In this document: in pieces, positions 61,725-64,000 of the stretch
Layout: every line of letters begins with the position of its first letter
Numbering within the stretch: position 1 is the first letter of the stretch
NCBI RefSeq assembly: GCF_920984665.1
Contig: NZ_CAKLBP010000003.1
Location: 1-64,000 of the forward strand
From: Pedobacter sp. Leaf170
Lineage (GTDB): Bacteria > Bacteroidota > Bacteroidia > Sphingobacteriales > Sphingobacteriaceae
DNA: 64,000 nt
Direction of reading: 5' to 3'
Notes under the pieces: generated by a model
Database searches by the model: none
What the model saw: only the letters and a program-made list of their open reading frames with translations
Told to the model about the DNA's origin: nothing
Position numbers and translations under genes: made by a program

Positions 61725-64000
61725 TTATTGATATGTATTGTAAAAGCCTGATCTTTTGCTCAGTTTTAAATCTTGCAGGATTGATGCTTTAACTCTGATG
61801 TTTAAAGAATAACTTTTGTAAGCACCATAAGGAACCCAGTTAATATTCATATCCCAGCAATGTAAATCGCGGTAAATTGCAAGTTGCATTGGCGCTAAAC
61901 CTTTATTTTTAAAATCGTAACCCGAGTTAAATGTAAACTTCCATTTTGGGGTTAAGTTAAAATCACCGTTAAAGTTTAAAGTGTTTGTAATGGTGCTTCT
62001 CCCTAAAATGTTCGAATAATCAAAACGGTATTGAAATGCAAAATTCCATGGAATATTAAAATCAACAAAAGCATTCGGGTCGCGGTTTAATGCATTTAAT
62101 TGTTCAGATTGTAAAGGTGTCATACCTTGATTCTCCATCTGTTTTTTAGTTGCATCGTAAGCTTCATTTTTACGTTTAAGCGCTTCCGGGTTTAAACTAT
62201 AATCAAATGAAAAGCCAATATTCTGTAATCTTGGAAAGAAGTTACCGCGTTCAAAAAAGTATTTTGAATCTTCAAGCTTTATTATTTCGCCATTTGCAGC
62301 AGTCGAATCACGAAGTGCATAAGGGTTAAACGTTCCATTATAGGTTATGCCAAGTTTATCGGTAAACTGAGAACGCCCACTGAAACTAATATCTGATAAT
62401 TTACGGGTTGGGGCTAAAAAATTGTAAGAGCCATTAAAAGTTAAGCCTTGAATAATTGGTATTTTTCTTTCTCCTGTACCTGTTGTGTCTTTTTTCGAAC
62501 GAACCTTAAGTTCTGTTGTATTATCTAAAGTAAAACCTAATGAGGCCTGTTTGCCGGCGAAAGACCCCGGAAATGCACTGTTTTCAAATATCGAATAAGT
62601 TAATGGTAGGCCTGTGCTAGGATTTATAATTTTTTGACCAGACTGATTTATCGCTTCTTTATAAATACCCTTTGATGGATCGGTAAAATCAGGAGAATAA
62701 GTTAAACTAACGGATGGCGTCATTACATGGCGTAACTGCTTAATGTTTCCTAAATTTTTAAACTCCTTTGTTTTGCCGTAAATCTTGGTCGTCATACTTG
62801 TTGATAAATTATAACTACCACCACGCTTAAAACCTGTTACGGTATCCTGTCTGGAAGTATAAGTTCCATCTGAGAATGTTGTAAATCTTCTGTTCGACGT
62901 TTGAAAATTCCAAACCTCATTATAAGTTCCGCCCATTGTAAAAGTTAAATACTTTAAGGCCGTAAAGTTCATACTAATCGGAATATTATGGCTAAAACCA
63001 CTTTTTAATGCTCTTAAACCTGTTGGTTGAAACAATAAACTATCTTTTGTTGTGATGTTGTTATTTCCTTGCAAACTATATCCAACTGTAATTTTTTGAT
63101 ACCATTTCTGTTCTCCGCTCCTGTTTTTAGAATCAAATGGACTAATGGTTGCCATGTTTAAATTAAAAGTTGGCAATTGCAAAGCAATCTCTCGTGTACT
63201 AAACGTTTGTTGTGCACTCAAGGCGGTACTAAAATTAAACAAACCGCCCGCCAATACTTTTGAATAAGCTATACTACTGTTAGAACTATTGGTTGCAATT
63301 GCGCCTAAATCATAGGTCAAATTAGCCGCCGTTGCTCTGTAGTATGTGCTAGAACTTAAATTTACACTTGCACTAAAAGTTGTACCTGGGTTAGCATTTG
63401 GGTTTTGAGAGTGCGACCAACCAATACGGAAATTTTTCCCGACATCTTCCTGCCCTTGTATTCCATTTCTGGTATTGGCATAATTTAAATTTATGCTACC
63501 GTTATATTTATATCGTTTTGTGTAATTTGTATTTAAAGAAGCTTCGTATGAACCATTGGTATAAATTGAACCCATTAGCTTTGCATCCCAATAATCGCTT
63601 AAACCAAGGTAGTAACCAGCATTTTGAAGGAAAAAACCTCGGGTTGCATCTTCACCAGGTGTTGGTAATATGATACCCGATGTACGTTTGTTTTGTTTAG
63701 GAAAAAAAGCAAAAGGCAAGGCAAAAGGTGTAGGTACATCCTCTATAATCATGTAAACCGGACCAGTGATAATTTGTTTTTCTGTGGCGATGCCCTTACT
63801 AATCATCATTCCAAAATGCGGATGAGGGAGATTACAAGTGCTGTACATCATATTTTTGATGTGCAACTCATTATCGGGTTGCTTTTTACTCTGTCCGCCA
63901 GAGAAGAAACCTTCATCTTGCTGAGAGAAAACACCAAAAACCTTCGCTTTAGTTGTCGTTGAATTATAATAAAGTGAATCGGCAATTGCAGAACCATCTG
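61725..64000 (-). CDS. lptD: LptD-like LPS assembly outer-membrane protein, 5' end outside window
   Basis: An open frame of 758 codons running off the right edge; the start is not in the window (a TTG at 63866 gives only a false internal start, since homology continues upstream, for example KVFGVFSQQDEGFFSGG). The sequence is a long outer-membrane barrel of the putative LptD type of Bacteroidota: YMIIEDVPTPFALPFAFFP, GIILPTPGEDATRGFFLQNAGYYLGLSDYWD, and many strand repeats. LptD inserts LPS into the outer leaflet. cinA follows at once. Confidence 0.85.
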   Translation of the reverse strand, partial: DGSAIADSLYYNSTTTKAKVFGVFSQQDEGFFSGGQSKKQPDNELHIKNMMYSTCNLPHPHFGMMISKGIATEKQIITGPVYMIIEDVPTPFALPFAFFPKQNKRTSGIILPTPGEDATRGFFLQNAGYYLGLSDYWDAKLMGSIYTNGSYEASLNTNYTKRYKYNGSINLNYANTRNGIQGQEDVGKNFRIGWSHSQNPNANPGTTFSASVNLSSSTYYRATAANLTYDLGAIATNSSNSSIAYSKVLAGGLFNFSTALSAQQTFSTREIALQLPTFNLNMATISPFDSKNRSGEQKWYQKITVGYSLQGNNNITTKDSLLFQPTGLRALKSGFSHNIPISMNFTALKYLTFTMGGTYNEVWNFQTSNRRFTTFSDGTYTSRQDTVTGFKRGGSYNLSTSMTTKIYGKTKEFKNLGNIKQLRHVMTPSVSLTYSPDFTDPSKGIYKEAINQSGQKIINPSTGLPLTYSIFENSAFPGSFAGKQASLGFTLDNTTELKVRSKKDTTGTGERKIPIIQGLTFNGSYNFLAPTRKLSDISFSGRSQFTDKLGITYNGTFNPYALRDSTAANGEIIKLEDSKYFFERGNFFPRLQNIGFSFDYSLNPEALKRKNEAYDATKKQMENQGMTPLQSEQLNALNRDPNAFVDFNIPWNFAFQYRFDYSNILGRSTITNTLNFNGDFNLTPKWKFTFNSGYDFKNKGLAPMQLAIYRDLHCWDMNINWVPYGAYKSYSLNIRVKASILQDLKLSKRSGFYNTYQ

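Overview
The window reads as an AT-rich chromosome segment of a Bacteroidota bacterium. A Sphingobacteriia/Pedobacter-like host is the best guess from the gene set; this is inference, as no rRNA is present. Supporting signs are a SusC/SusD pair inside a sugar-utilisation locus, many lipoproteins with Bacteroidota-type lipoboxes, TAnnTTTG-type -7 promoter elements before several genes, the futalosine menaquinone genes, the four-gene ligase-associated DNA repair cluster, and an LptD-like outer-membrane protein.

Left end (1-6.2 kb) is a foreign-looking island. It starts with the edge of an IS3-type insertion sequence. Next come a type IIG restriction-modification enzyme, a second target-recognition cassette on the opposite strand, a Hin-type serine invertase and a small DUF3892 protein. 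The two recognition cassettes form a symmetrical head-to-head unit of about 1.74 kb, bounded by 21/22-bp inverted repeats (3194-3214 and 4914-4935). This looks like a phase-variable restriction system whose specificity is switched by DNA inversion. The island ends near a decayed tRNA 3' end followed by a terminator (6136-6193), a plausible attachment-site scar.

6.2-23 kb is carbohydrate metabolism. A Blc-type lipocalin has a duplicated 3' end embedded in repeats. It is followed by a trehalase and a convergent minus-strand sugar locus: GH13 glucosidase, SLC45-like MFS transporter, GH100-like invertase, PfkB kinase, SusC (frameshifted by one base), SusD and a GH65 enzyme. A LacI regulator is divergent from it, with a perfect operator palindrome in the shared promoter region. 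The set fits import and cleavage of sucrose- or trehalose-type alpha-glucosides.

23-41 kb is mostly housekeeping: NhaA, an aldo/keto reductase with its likely AraC regulator, an HPF-like protein, mqnA and mqnE of the futalosine pathway, a PLP trans-sulfuration enzyme, an OmpR-type regulator, gatB with a thioredoxin-like lipoprotein, two tandem secreted paralogues, alaS carrying an in-frame 21-bp palindrome insertion, and a MerR regulator. 41-50 kb holds a possible DNA-uptake cluster (beta-barrel proteins, one with an N-terminal helix-hairpin-helix domain, and ComEC), an enoyl-CoA hydratase and a DPP-IV-type peptidase.

50-57.8 kb holds SatD plus a DUF3307 protein, divergent from the complete ligase-associated repair set (exonuclease, ATP ligase, DEXH helicase, PdeM phosphoesterase). 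Three 20-bp palindromes at exact 28-bp spacing lie in the shared promoter region. 57.9-64 kb holds thioredoxin with a 7-bp microsatellite at its start, a 144-bp tandem repeat array, a 2-oxoacid dehydrogenase E2, cinA and a partial lptD.
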